Of a DNA stretch of 7,116 nucleotides, positions 5,901 through 7,116 are shown piece after piece; within the stretch, counting starts at the first letter, position 1, and each line of letters opens with the position of its first letter. Location: NCBI GenBank assembly GCA_016840945.1, contig JAEORJ010000229.1, positions 1 through 7,116 on the forward strand, given 5' to 3'. Both the position numbers and the translations under genes were made by a program. Source of the stretch: Candidatus Gerdarchaeota archaeon. GTDB taxonomy: Archaea > Asgardarchaeota > Heimdallarchaeia > JABLTI01. The notes under the pieces are model-generated. The model was not told the DNA's origin, did not search any database, and saw only the letters and a list, made by a program, of their open reading frames with translations.

Positions 5901-7116
5901 ATTGGAGAGTTAATATTGATAGTTGGACCAGTACTATCTCGAGTGATAAAAATGGTACTTTTACCAGTATTTTTTTCATCATCGATTCCAATTATAGTTA
6001 AATTATAGAGTCCATCTGAAGGTAAACTCAATATATAATCTTCATTTGTTTGATTTTGAACCCAATTTTCATTGACCCAAATAATATAATGATCAAAATC
6101 ATCATTTGGATCGAAGTTATTAAATTCCACAAGAACAGAACTACTACTTGTTAAATAATTATTATCAGGACTTAAGATATGTATTTCAGGAGCAAATGCT
6201 GTAAAACCAACACGAATGGAATCTGAACTATTTTTACCATTAACATCAAAAGCGATAATTTCTATAAGATTTGAAGTAAAGAAAAGAGGAACATAATAAC
6301 CTATTTGATTGCCTGGAATCCTTCCGATAAAAGACCCTTCTATATTGATATCAAAATGATGAATAGCTAAATCATCACTAGCTTCCCATTCAACATAAAC
6401 AGAAACAGAAGAGAATGTGGAACCGGTTGTAGGTGAAGTAATTGATATTTCAGGGGGATTACTTTTACCAATTACCATTAATTGACCAAAATTATCACCT
6501 AGAATGATTTCATTTTCTGTATCTTGATCTATATCGTATACTAAAATGGAATTTCTTTTACCAGGACTTGAACCTATATCTCCTGACCATTCGATTTGAT
6601 AACTCAAAGTGTTGCTACCAGAATCTGTGATATTTACAATAAAAATCGTTCCATTAGCTGCACCGAAAATTAATTCATTAAATCCATCTGAATCTATATC
6701 AGCTACTGTTGCTCCACCGCCCATTGCTGGTTGTGATGAACCATCATTAAGATCAATAGTTAGTGGTGGTGCAGGATTTGTATAGGTATCTTTGCCAAAG
6801 ATCTTTAAATAATCCTTACCTACAATGATAGTTTCAGTTTCTGCGTCATTATCAACATCAGCAACAACAATAGTATGACCAAACCTATCTTCTGTTAATG
6901 GTGATGAAGTTGCTGGTAAATTATCGTTCAAGTCATCAGAAACCTTTGCTATTGATCGATAATAAATATAAAGACTTGTAGTTGAAATATCATTATCAGA
7001 GTCAATTTGACCTAATAGTAAAATTTCATTTATAGAGTCATCATCAGGATCACCTACCGCAACTGCATGTATTCGACTTACAGCAACCCCATCGTATAAA
7101 ACAGTAAAGGGTGACC
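2909..7116 (-). CDS. Partial single-pass surface protein: FG-GAP segment, nine Ig-like units, membrane helix, longin/roadblock-like domain, helical tail (5' end missing)
   Basis: On the minus strand the frame is open from the right window edge to the TAA at 2911-2909, giving 1401 complete codons. A TTG at 6931-6929 could be read as a start, but the 61 in-frame codons before it encode another FG-GAP motif, so the real N-terminus lies beyond 7116. Order, counted from the first visible codon: FG-GAP/VCBS-like segment (1 to about 219), nine Ig-like units (222 to about 1065), membrane helix (1080-1101) followed by RKPLQNR, cytosolic alpha/beta domain (1109 to about 1216), and a charged helical tail to 1401. 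There are only three cysteines: a CYC in Ig unit 7 and one in the cytosolic domain. It is a colinear paralogue of the convergent gene at 1-2871, with a different C-terminal tail. Function is unknown; a receptor-like or adhesin-like role is inferred from the architecture. Confidence 0.93.
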   Translation of the reverse strand, partial: SPFTVLYDGVAVSRIHAVAVGDPDDDSINEILLLGQIDSDNDISTTSLYIYYRSIAKVSDDLNDNLPATSSPLTEDRFGHTIVVADVDNDAETETIIVGKDYLKIFGKDTYTNPAPPLTIDLNDGSSQPAMGGGATVADIDSDGFNELIFGAANGTIFIVNITDSGSNTLSYQIEWSGDIGSSPGKRNSILVYDIDQDTENEIILGDNFGQLMVIGKSNPPEISITSPTTGSTFSSVSVYVEWEASDDLAIHHFDINIEGSFIGRIPGNQIGYYVPLFFTSNLIEIIAFDVNGKNSSDSIRVGFTAFAPEIHILSPDNNYLTSSSSVLVEFNNFDPNDDFDHYIIWVNENWVQNQTNEDYILSLPSDGLYNLTIIGIDDEKNTGKSTIFITRDSTGPTININSPITNSYTKSSEIALHWTASDTLSGINFFTIFKDDIYQATTTEYSKIINLEFDKKYKIEVFAYDLIGNVESNFIYINRDTIKPNIEIISPATDSVTTSTTLNLLWDVNDNIGGSGIHHSEILVDQLTRYSGTDESASIILEEDGLKDILITTYDKASNSETAFLSVILDQNAPYVNFINPSSEFTTGLPFVVLNWESKDNGTGISQYELFINGVSVETITDAMITSWLLPIPIDQTSTIKIKASDFVGRISEDTIIVHQISTEPTISITNPLQFISYYSVNQIYLEWEIANIADLTGFEIYINSTLNDTILNINARSYLLNLSIPIDQFPLLNISVVAITTNPDITYLSYKWIVIDQIAPIVSIINPINNSIILVQGAYIQWFGSDTGTGIYYYKMQVNAESEFICYCGRIFHYLTFNEGDGFYQITIEAYDLAGNKGTNTIILIVYVLQPDFTTNLTETYYTKTGEFQFTFSITNPRTGVKSYKIHMDDEEVFYGYSYPDLINESFSQLVNITESNYLTLLGNHLLTISVIDAYNRESMIEYIIIVDNIAPDILNSFVIDNQITTSTSIKFELNTNDLSLNNHTISVTITDNEVIAAVFLTITGNDYSHTYEMKRNFAVRSQTSTYTLTLNISDLTLGDYLITIQAIDLAGNVNTIELSLEIVLYRNVPWILQGLNILYVSVGAILFLLIITFAAVALRKPLQNRNWEEDLIAVFYIRVTGLTCVYVPYSNQELQDDQLTGGAMMAIQSLLDEIGGKKRKQGVTSLEIGKKSLLLFEGNYGFGALLVNNVKPKHKEQLEDFSKRFERVYNKPLQEAFHVDSKTFQGSERLVQEYFGHVKSNGFSLPEEGLATKLKNNKEIYAKSLERKKETNEELLALLEEKTPLELLMDVLSKEAKNQLKRVIETTPNVIISIVENKITEAEKMAINITESLEILLKIERSNKDLNYFIQNMLGLMKEIYDAIEFNKQNNHTASQIAIQKATKMWFEEIAEKWVNIK
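2912..3466 (-). other. Charged helical cytoplasmic tail (minus-strand protein)
   Basis: About 185 residues follow the longin/roadblock-like domain. The first 25 or so still resemble the neighbour, ending near a shared FG. The rest is rich in Lys, Glu, Leu and Ile with heptad-like hydrophobic spacing, for example KETNEELLALLEEKTPLELL and ITESLEILLKIERSNKDL, and probably forms several helices or a coiled-coil bundle. I do not recognise a family. It replaces the disordered Gln/Tyr-rich tail of the paralogue. Confidence 0.7.
3467..3790 (-). other. Cytosolic longin/roadblock-like domain (minus-strand protein)
   Basis: The domain begins at NWEEDL just after the membrane helix. Positions shared with the paralogue include TGLT, a PYS turn, a D-x-Q-L-x-GGAM helix start, LE-x-G-x-K, LLVN-x-VKP and a final helix with F-x-x-x-FE-x-x-Y. 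The order of strands and helices suggests a longin/roadblock-like fold. High conservation of this part while the following tails differ argues that it has a shared partner or function. Fold assignment is by eye and needs a profile or structure search. Confidence 0.5.
3812..3877 (-). other. Transmembrane helix (minus-strand protein)
   Basis: The segment ILYVSVGAILFLLIITFAAV continues into AL and is followed by RKPLQNR. It is the only membrane-spanning candidate in the visible protein and occupies the same place as the helix in the paralogue, between the last Ig-like unit and the cytosolic domain. The basic residues after it put the C-terminal part in the cytoplasm. Confidence 0.9.
3920..6451 (-). 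repeat. Nine tandem Ig/fibronectin-like units in the minus-strand gene
   Basis: Approximate unit boundaries from N- to C-terminus are 6451-6188, 6187-5924, 5923-5660, 5659-5390, 5389-5117, 5116-4829, 4828-4556, 4555-4253 and 4252-3920. Typical hallmarks are I-x-x-SP at the start, W-x-A-S-D then G-I in the middle, and A-x-D-x-x-GN with R-D-x-x-x-P or D-Q-x-AP at the end. Units 3-9 pair in order with the seven units of the convergent gene. Units 6 and 8 depart from the canonical pattern in the same way as their partners. Unit 7 carries the only ectodomain cysteines. Confidence 0.85.
6458..7116 (-). repeat. FG-GAP/VCBS-like propeller segment with four calcium-type loops
   Basis: Four loops fit D-x-D-x-D-x-x-x-E: DPDDDSINE (7051-7025), DVDNDAETE (6859-6833), DIDSDGFNE (6700-6674) and DIDQDTENE (6535-6509). 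Each is preceded by a short hydrophobic strand ending in A-D, G-D or Y-D and followed by an I-I-x-G/L-I-F-G/I-L-L-L-G strand, as in FG-GAP/VCBS/integrin-alpha-type beta-propeller blades that bind calcium in the loop. The blades are cut by the window edge, so the total number is unknown; a full propeller usually needs about seven. Confidence 0.82.

Noticed and set aside
6929..6931. TTG as start codon of the minus-strand gene
   Set aside because: The upstream in-frame codons encode a further FG-GAP loop, and no signal peptide follows the TTG.

Overview
The window holds two very large, AT-rich genes that converge tail to tail across a 37-base gap. Neither gene is complete: both reading frames run off the window edges, so no true start codon, promoter or ribosome binding site is present. 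I see no RNA genes, CRISPR arrays, insertion sequences or origins.

Layout. Positions 1-2871 (+) encode the last 956 residues of a surface protein: about seven tandem Ig/fibronectin-like beta-sandwich units, one membrane-spanning helix with a basic stop-transfer cluster, a roughly 135-residue cytosolic alpha/beta domain, and an acidic, Gln/Tyr-rich tail. Positions 2872-2908 are a short gap with an inverted repeat and T-run that looks like a terminator for the plus-strand gene. Positions 2909-7116 (-) encode the last 1401 residues of a second protein of the same design: a propeller-like FG-GAP/VCBS segment with four DxDxDxxxE calcium-type loops, nine Ig-like units, one membrane helix, the same cytosolic domain, and a 185-residue charged helical tail.

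The two proteins are paralogues along their whole shared length. Ig units 1-7 of the first pair in order with units 3-9 of the second, and the membrane helix and cytosolic domain also pair. Only the extreme C-terminal tails are unrelated. This fits duplication of a whole gene into an inverted arrangement, followed by replacement or divergence of the tails.

Organism. Base composition is about 30% G+C (estimated from a few lines). Long Ig/FG-GAP ectodomains anchored by a single C-terminal helix, followed by a small cytosolic domain with a longin/roadblock-like pattern, suggest an archaeon, most plausibly an Asgard (Lokiarchaeia/Heimdallarchaeia-type) genome. No marker gene is present, so this is inference.

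Working model. Both proteins look like single-pass, receptor-like or adhesin-like surface proteins. Their ectodomains would reach out to bind ligands, matrix or other cells. Their shared inner domain may contact a small GTPase or a similar partner, with the two tails giving each paralogue its own output. The receptor and GTPase parts of this model are inferred, not shown.
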